The notes below the pieces were generated by a model, which saw nothing but the letters and a program-made list of their open reading frames with translations, made no database searches and was not told the DNA's origin. Position numbers and translations under genes: made by a program. This document shows positions 33,750 to 47,239 of a stretch of DNA of 64,000 bases, one piece after another. Source of the DNA: Chrysemys picta bellii (Eukaryota; Chordata; Testudines; Emydidae); contig NC_088791.1 of assembly GCF_011386835.1 (NCBI RefSeq), positions 13,206,998-13,270,997 on the forward strand. Direction: 5' to 3'. Within the stretch, counting starts at the first letter, position 1; each line of letters opens with the position of its first letter.

Positions 33750-36150
33750 TGAATCCAGATTTGGCTTCATATGTTGCACAAGCGGTTTGAGTTGTGTGCT
33801 CGTAACTTTTTCCCCCCCTAGCTATTTTAATTTTCTGGGATGACTGTACAATTTAGCTGTTTATGTCTGCTATGACGTGTCCTTATCATTATCAAAACTT
33901 TATTTCTTTGCTGCTGCTGCTGCTGTGAGAGATTGCCAGTAGCACACGTTTACTAGTCTGAGACCTGCAGGTTTCCTTTGTGTGAAACACAACTGACTAC
34001 AATTAGTCATCTTCTGGAGAGACACCTTTGGAGCTTTTCGGTGTCCTGGAGTGGGCTCTATTGTGAGTCATACCTTTTTGAAGAAAAGAACATTACTTAA
34101 CTGGGTGTTGAATGTAGTATGATAGCAGATATCTCCACAGAACTGGGGCTCCATTGAGTAATTCTTTATGATTGCTACCAACTTATTGCAACAAATTAAC
34201 TGATGGTTAGCGGCTGTGAGAGCTGCTATATTCTCAGCCAGGCAAGGATCTGTTCCCACCCCTTCTGTTAGTTTAATGGCTTCAGAACTCTAAAGCTATG
34301 ATAGTTCACATCAGTCCCACCTGTAGAGAGCATGGGAATCCAGTAGAATTGCTTGCTTAGTATGACCAAGGACTAATTTGTTTAATACGTGTATTACAAA
34401 TGGAGAAAATGAGGCAGACGTTCTAATGTGATTTGTCCCAGGTAGCAAAGTCGAGACTACAATTCAGAGCTTCTGACTTCCAGACTGGCCTCTAAACTAA
34501 CCAGATTATTCTAGTCCTGGAAAAGCTTTAGGTAAAAATAGTGGCCTTGCGTTTGCAGTTCAACCATATCCCAAACCAGAGTAAATCTCTGACATGTTAA
34601 CCATCCAAAAACTGGATTCTGCTTTTTTGGCCCTTCATATCCGTATTTGCAGCTGTTTTACTTGTGATGTCGGTTGCTGATTTGAGCTATATGTTCCTGC
34701 TTGGTAAATCTGGTGTTACCTTTGTAGGCATCTTATTATTAACTGAACATCAAGGATTCCTTCTCGCATATATAGTGTGTTGAGCCTAAATGTGCGGTCT
34801 CAGCTTTATCAGTGCAGCCCTCAGGAATCCCTTCAAAGATCCATCCAAAACTCTGTGACACAGTGAGATGTCATCACTAGAACTTCCCCAGATGGCCAGA
34901 TTGTATTCAGGATTTGCCAACATACAGAGTTGTACCGGCTTACTTTAAGATGTGAGTCAGGTTAGTTTAAGTTGACTGGAACAGATTTAAAATAAACCAC
35001 TCACATCAAAATAAGGGTCCACCCAGGAGGTTGCGTCAGATTAACTAAAACCATTGCAAGTTTGTGGGTGGGCAAAGCCTCAATCTAATGATTTCCCATG
35101 GAGGTGCAGGCTCCCTGATGAGCTGCTACCAACCTCTGCTGGAAGTGATGCCATTCTATAGCCATACAATTAAGTAGCATTTCAGTGTTTGTGATCCCAG
35201 ATCATATTAAACTTGATTTTTAAAAGTACATTTGATTTTCCCTCCATTTTTTCCCCAGCGGGACACCAGTAAAGGTCGTTTGGCTGCATTTCCACTTTTC
35301 ATATCCATATCTACCATGTTCAGATTTCTTTTAAAAGTCTCACCTTAACTCTGAATTTTCTCAGGTTTATAACACATGTTTATGGGAAAATTGCAACATT
35401 CTTGATTTTTTTTACCCGTAAATTACTTATATTTACACTCAACCTGAACTCCAGTTTAATGTATTCCCAGACCAAAAATATGTTAAATTAATATAATTAT
35501 ATTTAATAGCTTTTGGAAGTAAAGGTATCGTTTTAATTTGAGTTCTGGCCACCATTATTATAGACAGACGCACAAATGGCTGTTTTCAGTTTGTCTGTTT
35601 AATCTCTGTCCAGAGATGAGTTTTTCAGCGGCATCAAAAATTCCTTTAATAGTTTTTGTGTCATATGCCTTGAACAAAATTTCCCTGCAGTCAGAATCAT
35701 TGTGCTTGTATGAACAGTAGCTGAATTGATTGCGACACGTGATTTGTTTTGTAGCTCTCAATGAGAGCTAATGAACAAGCCCGGTTAGTACATGACCAAT
35801 TCACTTGTTTTGATGTCTGTTCAAAGTTTTCTCATGCAGGCCTGGTGGTTAGAGTTACATTGACATTTCACTATCCGCCTTGGCCTGACTCTCGCTTTGT
35901 GGCTGATTGTTCAGTAGCAAAATGGCCAGGTTCTGGAGCACTGAAGGTCACCAACAAGCAGAGACTGCCATGACAGCAAACCTTACACCGAATTTTAGAG
36001 TGATAAGACCATCATCCTGTTTGGGCGGCTGCTGCTTCCTGCTCCCTCTCCCACAAAGGTCCCATGCTCTAACAAGACTTATTTTCAAAAATAAGGTAAC
36101 ACCATCACCATCATGCCTGAGAATATCTGAGCAGTCTCCCCGTCTTCTCC
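33750..36150. other. Intergenic DNA with one SINE
   Basis: Mostly unassigned AT-rich sequence. It contains a short CTG run near 33910 and a minus-strand MIR-like SINE (listed separately). Open frames of 60-83 codons show no protein features. Confidence 0.55.
34375..34500 (-). repeat. MIR-like SINE, minus strand
   Basis: TACAAATGGAGAAAATGAGGCAGACG ... GATTTGTCCCAGGTAGCAAAGTCGAGACTACAATTCAGAGC is the reverse complement of the MIR core and its tRNA-like head. Confidence 0.65.
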
Positions 36151-36184
36151 AGAGTTGACCATGGCCAACCAACATGTTTTAAAA

Positions 36185-36805
36185 GTGTTAACCCTGTTAG
36201 GTGCTAATGGATCATCTGGTGTTATAGTGGATCACAAATTGAATATGAGTCACCAATGTAATGCAGCTGTGAAAAAGGCTAATATAATTCTGGAGTGCAT
36301 TAACAGGAGTGTTGTACGTAAGACACGGGAGGTAACTGTCCCAGTTGACTTGGCCTCAGTTGGCGTATCGTGTCCAGTTCTTGGTGCCCCACTTTAAGAA
36401 GCACTCTGGAGAGAGTCCAGAGGAGAGCAACAAAAATGATAAAAGATTAAAAAAACCTGACCTATGAGAAAAGGTTAAAAAATTGGGCTTGCTTAGTATT
36501 GAGAAAAGATGACTGAGTGGGGACATAAGTCTTCAAATATGTTAAGGCCTATTATAGAGAGGACAATAATCGATTGTTCTCCATGTCCACTGAAGACAGG
36601 ACAAGAAATAATCAGCTTAAACTGCAGCAAGGGAGATTTAGGTTAGATATTAGGCAAAATGGTCTAACTATGAGAGTAGTTAAGCACTGGACTAGGCTTC
36701 CAAGAGAGAGCGGAAGGTCTAGACAGTATTCAGTCCTGCCTTGAGTGCAGGGGACTGGACTAGAAGACCTCTCAAGGTTCCTTCCAGTCCTACAAGTCTA
36801 TGATT
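36185..36805 (+). mobile_element. CR1 LINE 3' end
   Basis: Contains GTGGATCACAAATTGAATATGAGTCACCAATGTAATGC, then TCGTGTCCAGTTCTTGGTGCC, GAGTCCAGAGGAGAGCAACAAAAATGAT, TTTAGGTTAGATATTAGGC and the 3' end GGACTGGACTAGAAGACCTCTCAAGGTTCCTTCCAGTCCTAC. This is a C-terminal ORF2 remnant plus 3' UTR. Stops interrupt the frame. Confidence 0.88.
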
Positions 36806-36955
36806 GTGGAATCCCCATCATTGGAGGATTTTAAGAACAGGTTAGACAGACACCTGTCAGGGATGGTCTAGGATTACTGGGTCCTGCCTCAGCGCATGAG
36901 GCTGGACTAAATGACCTCTCAAGGTCCCTTCCAGTCCTACATTTCTACGATTTGA
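36806..36955 (+). mobile_element. Second CR1 3' end in tandem
   Basis: Repeats the final ~150 bp of a CR1: GGAATCCCCATCATTGGAGGATTTTAAGAACAGGTTAGAC ... GGCTGGACTAAATGACCTCTCAAGGTCCCTTCCAGTCCTAC. It follows directly after the preceding 3' end and differs from it, so it is a separate truncated copy rather than a recent duplication. Confidence 0.8.
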
Positions 36956-37797
36956 TGTTAAAAAGCACTTCATTAAAATGTTAGCTAACAAGGTTTTTTA
37001 AAAAGCAACACTTAGTCTTGACAAGGCCAAGTGGAGGGAGCCTTTGTAGAATGACAATAGCAGCCAAGAAGCCAAGACGAGGCTCTGGAACCTGCTTAGA
37101 CCTTTCAGAAATGGGGTGAGATCCTCTGCTGAGCTTTTAGAGGTTGAGCCAGAATGGGTGTAGGCACAGAGCAGCTCCTAAGCTGATCGCCTCCAACAGG
37201 CCTTAGAGGAGTGGGGAGGGACAGTAAGTTCAGGGCCTGCTCTCAGGACCCAGTGAATGACCTGCAAAGATTCTAGGCCTCGCTGGATTAAAGTATCATC
37301 AAGCCAAATAGTTCCAGGTCATGGAACTTACAAGTTTCATGACTCACCCCCCTTTTCCTGATTTTATTTTGAAAGTAAATTCCCTGGGGGAGGGGGGGGG
37401 GAGGAGAGGAGGAATCAAGCACTCAGAAGTCAGGAAATGCAGAATTGAAAGGTCAGCCTTAACTTTTCCCTCGTGTGCTTTAGCATATGAAATCTTTATC
37501 ATTATTGTGTGTTGTCAGTGCAAGAGAGAATAGGATTTTTATTTTCTATGCCTTAAAATACAGTAGGGCACATAGAGTCCTTAAGCTTGGTTGGATTTTT
37601 AAAAAGTCTCCACGAGATCTATAAAACAAGCCAAGATTTGAGGGGGGTAGGGGAGAAAAGACCACTTTAGTGGTTTCCAAGTTCTGAGTTTAAATTTGAA
37701 TGGGCCAGAGTCTGGATGAGTGTGTGATCTCCTCTCTTAATCTCTCCAGTATGAGAGAGGCCAGAGATTGAAATAAGCTTAAATTTAAGGCCCTGAT

Positions 37798-38085
37798 TAC
37801 GGTATGGGGACTATAGTGGCATAGCTATGACACTGCAGCTATCCCGGCATAACCCCATAGTGTAGACACAATCTACAGTGATCGAAGGAGTTTTTCCATC
37901 ACTATAGGAACTCCACCCCCACCTCCCCACGTGATGGTAGCTAGGTCAATGGAAGCATTCGGCCATCCATCTCGTTGTGTCTACACTGGGGGTTAGTTCA
38001 GCTAGCTATGGCTCTCTGGGGGGAGAGCTCTGGCTCTCATCCTGACGGCCATAGTTATGTTGACCAAAATTTGAAGTGTACAGGA
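37798..38085. mobile_element. 'GTCTACACT' MITE
   Basis: GGCATAGCTATGACACTGCAGC ... CCCCATAGTGTAGACAC ... GTTGTGTCTACACTGGGGG ... CATAGTTATGTTGACC. It shares text with 10602-10760 in its first half. An open frame of 194 codons (37975-38559) overlaps it and a GT microsatellite and is not a gene. Confidence 0.5.
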
Positions 38086-38401
38086 GACCCAGAGAGAGCC
38101 CAGAGATTTAAGGCATCAATACAAGAGGAAGGTTCGTTCTCAGTCCTACAACTGCACTTCCTGACTTCTAAGTGGAGTTGGTCAGAAGATGAGGGCATTC
38201 TTCCACAATTATGTTCTGACCAACTCAGCAGAAAACATTCAATTTCTTTTTTCTTTTTCTTTCTTTTTTTTACATTGCAAACACCTGTGTTTAAAAATTT
38301 CCCTGCTTCTTTAGCTCCAAATTTTCCAACCAACTCCACTTTGGAGAACTTATTTTCTCAACGTCGGTGTTTGCACGAATGCTATTTTACTTTTGCATGG
38401 A

Positions 38402-38404
<3 letters not shown>

Positions 38405-38456
<52 letters not shown>

Positions 38457-38461
38457 AAAAA
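38405..38461. repeat. (GT)23 microsatellite plus A11 run
   Basis: Uninterrupted GT from 38405 to 38450 followed immediately by an A-run to 38461. Confidence 0.97.
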
Positions 38462-38649
38462 TATACACACAGACTCAGGATGTTAAATACTCTGATATAA
38501 CATCTTTCATCCAGATGGATCCCAGTGTGAGATCTTTATCATTATTACACACTGAATGAGCTTTGCCCAACGGGCTTGAGGGGTTGGCAGAGTGCTTTAT
38601 GTTTAATGCTTTGGCTATATATGAAGAGGAATGCTTCAATAATGAGGTG

Positions 38650-41160
38650 AGAACTGACAGGGTGCATCTTTCCTTCAGCATCTCCTTGGGGAGAGGGGAG
38701 CAGTGATAACCCCTGTGCTTAAAACAAACAATTCAGAACCCAGGAGTTTGGGTGTCTTTGCTGTCATTTTCTGCTCTTTTCTCTCCCACTGAGAGACCTG
38801 GCCCTTCACTCCTCTGTAAAAAGAAAAGAATAGACTAACAACTGGTGTAAAAACCCCAAAGGACCCAGTTTGGCTTAGAGTGAGGCCTCTTTTACATGAA
38901 ATGTGGAAATCTTAACTTTAGCCACTGCCAGTAATTCAACAGCTGGAACATAAAGTCAGCTCGTGCCGCCAGTTCTCTTGCAAACAGAGCAAAGGAGCAC
39001 ATTTGATGCAGCCACTTTTTTTTTATGCCACCTGAAAAGGAAAAAAAAAAACAAAAGTCCCATCATCAAAGTGGGTTTCCCTCTAGCAGAGTCTGTTGGC
39101 AGTTGGGCCAAACACTGCCACGGTCAGCCCTATGGTACTTAAGTAGGAGCAGGTCACAAACCCAATGTCTCGCTCCAGCTTTCTCATGAGCCAACCCCGG
39201 GTACCCAAATAGGAGGGGGCTGCCTAGACTTACAGAGGATGGCTATCTAGGGACTTACTTAAACCAAAAAACTGACAAAATGAACTTACTGATCACCCTC
39301 CAACCTTGGTGCTGGAAAAGAAAGGTGATGAAGGCACATTTTAACCCGTGCTATTTGGCACTAGTTATTTTCCCCTTTCTTAGCGTGTATTCCATTTGCT
39401 ATTTGGTAAACCTCCTGTCATTCTCTGCGTGGGAATTTGCTAGCCCCTGGCTTGCTAGGGCCTTTAATATCCCTCCTGATGGCAGTTGGGGTGGAGGGTA
39501 AGCGTGAGTGCCCTGGATGGAGTGAACTTCCCCCGTCCATTCATTCAACAGATCAAAAATAAACACATCAAACAAATGCAAATGACTGATTTGTTGTAAA
39601 AGATCCCATTGTCGTGACTGTCATAATTACAACCCCCTGCAACAAATGAAAGGAGTTTTGTTGCTTCATAGCCTGACTTCGAAACCTTGGGGGCTCAGGA
39701 CAGGTCTTTTCTGGGCATGCCTCCCCCTGCTGGTCACTTGTGATCAGCTCTTTTTTCCACTCCCTGTTTAGTTCCAATCAAGTCAGAGAATTGCTGCTTA
39801 TTCACCCTGCAGAAAGGAGATGGTGAAAGTGTTTGAAGGTAAAACAGACACATTCAGAAAACCCTGCAACTCCCCAGGCTTGCACTGGAAATGAGTCAAG
39901 GAAACAATTTGACCCTTTAAATAACAACACTCGTTTGGTAACAGGTCCCATACAACAGACCTGGCAATTAGCAAATTGTGGTTTGAGAAATAATAAGCAC
40001 CCTAGCTAAAGAAAATCAGAGAAGGGAGTTTCAGCCATTCATTGACTCAGCTTTCTCCCTTTAGGGGGAAACATTAATGTTTAGACTTGTCTGCCTGCAA
40101 GGAGGTAAACGATCTTCTTCCTTGCTTCTGTGTGGCTAGGGAGACACTTTCTCTAGTTTAAAGCTTTACCTTACTTCTCCTGGTGTATTAGTAGAGAGTC
40201 ATTTATAAAAAGCAGCCAAATATTTGTGACAGGTCCCCCCCACTCCCCCCAACACACGCCAGTAACAACTGGATTATTAAAATCTTAAGCTAGAAATGGA
40301 TAAATATGCCATGTGTATAGTATATTTGAAGTGCAGTGTGTATATTACATATAAAATGTGTATGTATGTAAAATCTTTATAAGATCAGTATGGGTGTAGA
40401 AACTTTGGGTTATTATATTATATTATAAAATCACTAGCCTTCAATATAAGGAATCAAAAACTCTCGCCCCCCAATCCCATGCACTAAAAGGTCAGTTCTC
40501 TGACTCGACACTGTTATTTATTATTTGTATTAGAGTAGTACCCAATCAGGATCTGGGGTATTATTTATCGCATTTAGTGCTTGCCATCAGTCATGAAAAC
40601 TTAACAAAGACGCTATTGGGTTTATCTATAGGCAGCTAAACAAACGTATCTTGCTCTTCTGTTATCTTCTTGTTAACAAAACACTATCAGGATGTTCTAA
40701 ACATCAGCATTTACTGCACAAGAGCCCTTTATCTAGGATGATATATAGAGAACCCATCAATTAGTGCAAGGGGTTTGTAGATACCGCCATATATTCGCTC
40801 CAAACCCACAGTAGCTTCCCTGGCTTATTTCACGAATGATATCACTGCATTTTATGGGCCTCGGCTACTTGTGTTTGGAGCTAGAAGATCCTGTTTTAAT
40901 CATCATAAATAATGTAAGGAATGACGAATACTTGTTAATAAAAACCCAAACTGAGAAAATGTTCCCAGCTTTGAACTAGTCGCTCAAGTAAGCGTGTACT
41001 GGAGTGCGGGCTTGTTCTGAGTCCTGGGACAGAGAGTAACCCAGGAGTGTTATGAGGCGAGGACCAAACTGGCACATGATGACACTTACTAAGGAGTAGA
41101 GCCCCACACCTGGAAATCTCAAGTCATCAGTATGCAGCAATGATACAGCAAAGTTGACAC
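38650..41160. other. Intergenic DNA, unique-looking
   Basis: No recognisable transposon or gene. It is poorer in repeats than 28-38 kb. An octamer ATGCAAAT lies at 39576-39583 within a 39240-40200 block that looks little decayed. It could hold distal regulatory DNA, but nothing in the sequence alone proves this. Confidence 0.5.
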
Positions 41161-41163
41161 CCA

Positions 41164-41243
41164 CAGTGAAATACCAGCCCCAGTGAGGTCAATGGGAATT
41201 TTGCTAATGACCTTCATCATCCAGGGGGCCTGGATTTTGCCCC
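41164..41243. repeat. Small palindromic MITE
   Basis: AGTGAAATACCAGCCCCAGTGAGGTCAATGGGAATTTTGC faces GGGGGCCTGGATTTTGCCC in partial inverted orientation. Related to 16350-16420. Confidence 0.4.
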
Positions 41244-41879
41244 CTCTTCCCCGTCTCCCCTCTGGTGGGCCCTATAGCTACTAGATACCTGCGGCCTTGG
41301 ATTTCTCCCCAAGCACAGTCGCCTCCCCTAGATTTAGAAGGGGCAGTTTTCATTCTTTGTTCTCCGTCCTCCTCCCCACCCCCCTGCTCACGCTCTCTTT
41401 ATTCCCAGCTCTGTGTCTCCAGGGCTACCTTGCTCTTGGCTATCCGGTGACAGTGCTCCACCGTCAGGAAACTTTCTCTTTTTAATGGCTCAAGATCTTA
41501 GTAGGAATGTTCCCCCGCTTCCCCCTTTGCAGCCTAGGTCGCTGCACGCCTGACATGACCCTACCGGGCGGGCAAGCAAGCCAGAGGGAGAGGGAGTCAG
41601 GCCCAAAGTTTTGTTTTCAAGCCCTGAGACATTGCTTTGGGGTTACAGCTAGACTCTCCAGTGAACGGCTGCATTTGTCCTGCTGTTCTGTGCAGAGGCA
41701 TCATTTGCAGCTGATTTTTACTAGCCAGCGAAGCAGCACGATTTCCCCAGGGTCGGACCCACAGTTTAAAATAACAGGCTTCCCCCCCCCCCCTTCCACA
41801 GTGGGCGCACGTTGCCAGCAGCGATTCTCACTTTCACTAGTGTCACCGCAGCCCGAGAAGGGCTGAGACGCCACCTCTT

Positions 41880-42545
41880 TAGCAGCGGCATCTAGAATCC
41901 TAGGAAGCTGCTTTTTCAGACCACTGGATCAATCGCAGTGCAGGACCCATCTGATCCCAAGCTGTAAAGTGGGATGCAGGACAAGACGAGTGGGGCTAAA
42001 CCGTGCAGGGCTTTGAAGGTGAGGACCAAAATCTCGGACTGGATGTGGTGAAACCTTGTGACCTTGGGGGAGTTTTGCCTTCCTCTGCAGCCTGGGGTGT
42101 GGGCCACTTGCTGGGGTCAGCTGGTATATCTCCCATAACCAATTTCCTTGTCGTTGAGGGGGCATCAGACACTTGTGCACCTCGGTCCTGCCTCATCACT
42201 GCCTGCGGCACACAATAGCTTGGTCTCTTGTGGGCTGTAATGCTTCGGTCTCATTTTGTTGCTTGGGTTTAGAGGAGCTGAGGGAGCATTGGTGGCCTGT
42301 GCTAGATAGGAGGTCAGATTAGATGATCTGGTCATTCCTTCTGGCCTGTGAAACCAGGGCAGCTAGCGGAGGGATTCGAATAGGGGAGTGGTGTGGTCAG
42401 AGTCATGGGCCAGGCAGATGGCCTTAGCAGCTGTGTATGAAGCTGAGTGGGAGTAGGGCCTTGTGGGAGGGAGGCCAGAGAGGAATCAGAATGTGAGTGG
42501 AGAAGGACCTGGACTGGTATTGTGGCCATCTGGACAGAAAGAAGA
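41880..42545. repeat. LINE 3' UTR-like mosaic with CR1 tail
   Basis: GGGGCTAAACCGTGCAGGGCTTTGAAGGTGAGGACCAAAATC and the later GTGTGGTCAGAGTCATGGGCCAGGCAGATGGCC resemble L2-like LINE 3' regions. Between them, 42290-42345 (GCTAGATAGGAGGTCAGATTAGATGATCTGGTCATTCCTTCTGGCC) is a plus-strand CR1 tail. Short frames of 60-83 codons are meaningless. Confidence 0.5.
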
Positions 42546-43250
42546 GCAGTTATCTTAGGAATTCAGCGGGGAGTGCAAAAGGGGCGATTGTTCTTCTTAT
42601 TCAGTGTGTGATGTGCACATCCTCACACTTACGTCCTGCCTTTGAACTGGTGGCCCATTTCAAGGCAGCGATTGGAATGACCATGTTGTCTTCCTAAGCC
42701 ACTAAAAGTTTTAGTGAATTATTTCAAGGATGGTGCTACATAGAAAACTACTGAAGCCAGTAAAGAGCCCTTTGTACTGGGGAAAAAAGGTCATGAGATT
42801 GATAAAATCTTTGTAGGTCTAACTTTATAATAATCTTAAAACAGAGCCAGAGAGAGGTGATATATACCTGCCATTTGATGGCCAGTGGTTATAGAAATCA
42901 GCCTGACATTTTTAGATCTTGGTCTCTGTTGATAAACCTTGATGAATATCCAGTGAGATAAAGGAGATAGAGGTGAAGACATTACATCAGGTGCATGGGG
43001 ATGCAGAAGTATGTCCAGAAAACTTTCACCAACCTGTCCGAACAAAGCCATCAACTTTGTGAACTACAGAAAAATCTGCCAGAATGATACGCTATGGACT
43101 ACATTACACCTTGCTCCTTCTATTTGCTGAATTTGAGATTAGGGACAAGACTTTTCTTGGAAGAAAGACATAAAAAGGGTGACATTGTATGTATACATAA
43201 AACCACCACTTCCACATTTCCAAATTAGGGTTTTCAACAGCATCCTTTCC
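42546..43250. other. Intergenic DNA, nothing recognised
   Basis: No repeat, gene or motif that I can support. Confidence 0.5.
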
Positions 43251-43251
43251 T

Positions 43252-43452
43252 GTTGGCAGCATGGGCAAGTGGCTAAGGCAGCTAGCTTGAGACTCAGAAG
43301 ATCTAAGGTCTTTTCCTGGCCCTACCACTTTGGTAACTCTCCGTCCCTCTGTTTCCCCATCTGGGAAACAGGACTAACAACTTTAACTTGCCTTTATTAA
43401 GTGCTTTGAGATCTACGGAGCGAAAGAGCTATATAAGCGCTAAGTAGCATCT
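43252..43452 (+). repeat. MIR-like SINE
   Basis: GGCAAGTGGCTAAGGCAGC (tRNA-like head), TCTTTTCCTGGCCCTACCACTTTGG, TCTGTTTCCCCATCTGGGAAACAGG (core), AAGTGCTTTGAGATCTACGG and GAGCTATATAAGCGCTAAGTA. Nearly full length. Confidence 0.78.
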
Positions 43453-43454
43453 CT

Positions 43455-44480
43455 CTAAGTCGAACTGAAAGGCTGCAAAGAACTAGCAAGCAAGAGAAGA
43501 GAATAGTTTGACAGCATATGTAAAATGGAAATACCTGAATGCCTTGCTGGACAAAAGTGAAGTGCATCAGCTCCCAATGGGCCTCTCTCAGGTACTATAT
43601 TAACATACTGTTCTATTATAAGCAGGGGAGACTTTACCACTGTTATGCAATCAGTAATATTGAGAAAAGAATCATCCCCAGTTATTTATATCCAGCTCCA
43701 GCGAGCACAGGTATGGATCCAAGGTGGAATTTGTGTTTAATTAAAAGAAAAACATGTTGCAGGAAAGATGATTGTAGAAAGAGCTATAGGTAGATAGCGC
43801 GAGCTCTTTCTGCAATATATACACAATATATAGAGAGGAAGATATTTAACAAACAGATCAAGAGAGGTTTGAATCTCCATGTGGCTTTTATATTAAAACA
43901 TTCACTTCCTAGCTCTCCCAGGTGTGTGTGTTTTCTCCACCAGCTATAAAAGTTGCTATTTGAGAGGAGAACAAAAGACAAATAGAAATCATTGATGCAA
44001 AACCTACCCATCTAAACATGATCTTTCTGGAGCAGGATCTCTAAGCTCCTGATTTGTATGATATTGCAGCGTGGATACAATCATATCTGCTACTGTTATT
44101 ATTAGCTATATTACAATGATTTACCTCTCCCCCCCAAAAAATGTACACGTGCCGACGAGTTTCTCTGTTGGGGGGAGGGGAAAAAAGAATAAAAGTTTAA
44201 TAAACGTGTGCTGGGTTGTGGATGACTTTGTGGCGACCTTTGTTGCAAATGGCCTATGCATGCGGAATAATGGTCTCCTTGCAGAGAGGGAAATGGCTTA
44301 GTGCTATCATCGTTGCCTCGGTAACCATCAGAGTCTCCATCTAGCAGAGAGAAATGAGTTATGAAAAGGCTTGAGTGAAGAAGGGATTAACACATGATCC
44401 CAGGGACAGCATGTCAATCAAAAGCAGCGGAGAAATTACACTGCTCTATTTGAGAATTTCTCCGGAAACACAACCTTAGT
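43455..44480. other. Repeat-poor intergenic block
   Basis: AT-rich, unique-looking DNA with several TATA-like and homeodomain-like strings. A candidate conserved non-coding block by texture only. No gene is visible. Confidence 0.4.
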
Positions 44481-46246
44481 GGCGATATATATATAGACAC
44501 ACACACGAAAATAGAGCTACGTAATATATACGTAGGTATAGACTGAAACACGGAAATGTGCATGCACACATATATACACACGTACACATCAGTTTATTAA
44601 TTCACACACACCATACATACATACCTCACACCTTACTCTCACCCCATACATATAAATGCACACACTTCTGCTCGCCTATATATATGCATAGGTATATAAA
44701 AGCACAAATACACATACACACACTAGAGAGAAACATTGTACTCATTATCCTAATCACGTGGGGCAAATGAAAACAATCCGAAATGATTCAGTGTGTTTAT
44801 TCCTTAAATCTCCTAACTGACCCCCCCACACTCCTTTTCCTCTCTATTCACTTTCTGCTGCACCTAATGTGCAAACTCCGCTGATTGTGCTTTATCTGGG
44901 GAGTCGTCAAGTGCCATTGCAGCACAAACACGTGAATTCCCTTTTGTAAGTACAGTAGCATATATGAAATGAAGTCATTAATGTGCAGCACCCATAGGAG
45001 GCCAATATAGGGAATCGATCCCCTATAGCAACTTATACATGCAGAACTGGGTCATTTCAATGGCATGACATCTCTTGGATAACCGTGGTGATTTTTGACA
45101 AATCTTGGCTCACTTTTACTATCCTAGTTCATGAAATGCAAAAGTTTAGGGCATGGCCATTAAAAACATTTTAACAACAATTGGATTGAGATATCGGAAA
45201 GCTACCCAGAAATTACAAGGCTCTCTGTGTCCATTCACTTTCTTAGGGAGAGTCCTTTCCTTGATCCTTTCTAAGGTTTACATTACCGGGGATCCATGTG
45301 GATTTTTCTCCTATCATTGGAAGAAGAAGGTGAGTGGTATAAAGTATTTCTTTGGAAGGAGGAGTGGAGAATCTGAGCAGAGAAGTTTGAATGCTGCTCC
45401 TTGACTAGTTCAATAATAGGCAAGTTTCTCTTAAAGGAAATACATTTTAAAAATCCAGTGATCCTTGTGATAAAAATTAAACCCAGCCAGGCCTCTACAT
45501 ATGGGGAGAGGTTGGTTCAAGCCTGCTTTGAGTTTGGGGGATTAGACACTCGCCATGTGGGGGAACAGAAAGTTCACATCTCCGAAGTACCAATTCAAAA
45601 CATAAACGTGAACAGAGCTCGCGGCCTACACTCAACCCCTATCCACACACACTGTATTCACACCCTGTACACACACAGCTCACAGGCTCCACGCTTCCCA
45701 GCCTACTCACAACCCCCACTGACCCCTGTGCACACCCCAGATACAGACACATGCACCCCAGCACTTTCCACCTGTTCGCCCACACAAATACGTCCTCCGT
45801 CACTGGAACCGCCGCACACCCATCCACACTTCTCTCTCACACACCCATACAGACCATAGCCACCCCTCTCTCCCATGCCTTGCCCCCTCTCTCACACACA
45901 CACTCCCAACCGAACACCCACCCCACACCTATATAACACACATGTACCTGCATAACACACACTACACATATACACACACCTATATATCTGTATATATATA
46001 CACCTATACACATACACCTATATACCTGTATACATATGCACCTATACATATACACACACCTATATACCACACCACTACACACATACACACAGCGCACACA
46101 CCAACCCCCATATAACACACACACCACACATATGTACACCTATATAACACATATGGACCTGTATAACACACTACACATATACACATACCTATACACCACA
46201 CACACACATACACTACACACATCCCTATATAATACACCACACATAC

Positions 46247-46632
46247 ACAAGTATCAGGGGGTAGCCGTGTTAGTCCGTATCCACAAAAACAACAAGGAGT
46301 CCAATGGCACCTTAAAGACTAACAGATTTATTTGGGCATAAGCTTTCGTGGGTAAAAACCCACTTCTTCAGATGCATGGAGTGAAAATTACAGATACAGG
46401 CATAAATATACTGACACATGAAGAGAAGGGAGTTACCTTACATGTGCAGAACCAGTGCTGACAGGGCCAATTCAGTCAGGGTGGATGTGGTCCACTCCCA
46501 ATAACTGATGAGGAGGTGTCAATACCAAGAGAGGGAAAATTGCTTTTGTAGTGAGCCAGCCACTCCCAGTCCCTATTCAAGCCCAAGTTAATGGTGTTAA
46601 GTTTGCAAATGAATTGTAGCTCTGCACTCACG
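46247..46632 (-). mobile_element. Penelope-like retroelement 3' fragment
   Basis: On the minus strand the end carries CATCTGAAGAAGTGGGTTTTTACCCACGAAAGCTTATGCCCAAATAAATCTGTTAGTCTTTAAGGTGCC, a tail typical of Penelope-like elements in reptiles. It is followed by CGGACTAACACGGCTACCCCCTGATA. Upstream, one frame reads GLNRDWEWLAHY. It lies inside the CA-rich field with abrupt edges. I recall the text as a very common turtle repeat; the Penelope assignment is from memory. Confidence 0.6.
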
Positions 46633-46662
46633 CCCTATATAACACACATGTCACACATATGC

Positions 46663-46965
46663 ACACCTCTATAACACACATGCATCTGAATAACACACCC
46701 ATGACACACCCCTATATAACACACACACCACACATATGCACACCTATATAACACACATGCATCTGAATAACACACCCATGACACACACGCCACACATATG
46801 CACACCTATATAACACACATGCATCTGAATAACACACCCATGACACACACGCCACACATATAACACACATACATCTGAATAACACACCCACGACACATGC
46901 CCTATATAACACGCACGCCACACATATGCACACCTATATAACACACATGCATCTGAATAACACAC
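46663..46965. repeat. Minisatellite, 62-bp unit
   Basis: CACCTATATAACACACATGC recurs at 46741 and 46803, exactly 62 bp apart, with ATCTGAATAACACACCCATGACACAC following each time. About five imperfect units are present. A shortened unit near 46858-46917 lacks part of the sequence. Confidence 0.9.
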
Positions 46966-47239
46966 CCACTCCATACTCCTATATAACACACCCTCCACAC
47001 ATCTATACATCTATGTAACACATCACACAAACCACTACACCCCCCCTCTATAAAACCCCTCACGCTTATGCACACCTATAGAGCGCCCACCCACCACATG
47101 TGCACACACCTATATAACACACGGCACACACTCTACACAATCGACACTCATCCCTGCCTAACACGTGCACACAAACACCCCCCCCCACACCCATCTCTCT
47201 CTCTCACACACACGCATACACAAACACACCAGTCCCAGC

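Noticed and set aside
37975..38559. 194-codon open frame, the longest in the window
   Set aside because: It runs through a MITE and an uninterrupted (GT)23 tract, giving a VCVCVC run, with no domain or splice context.
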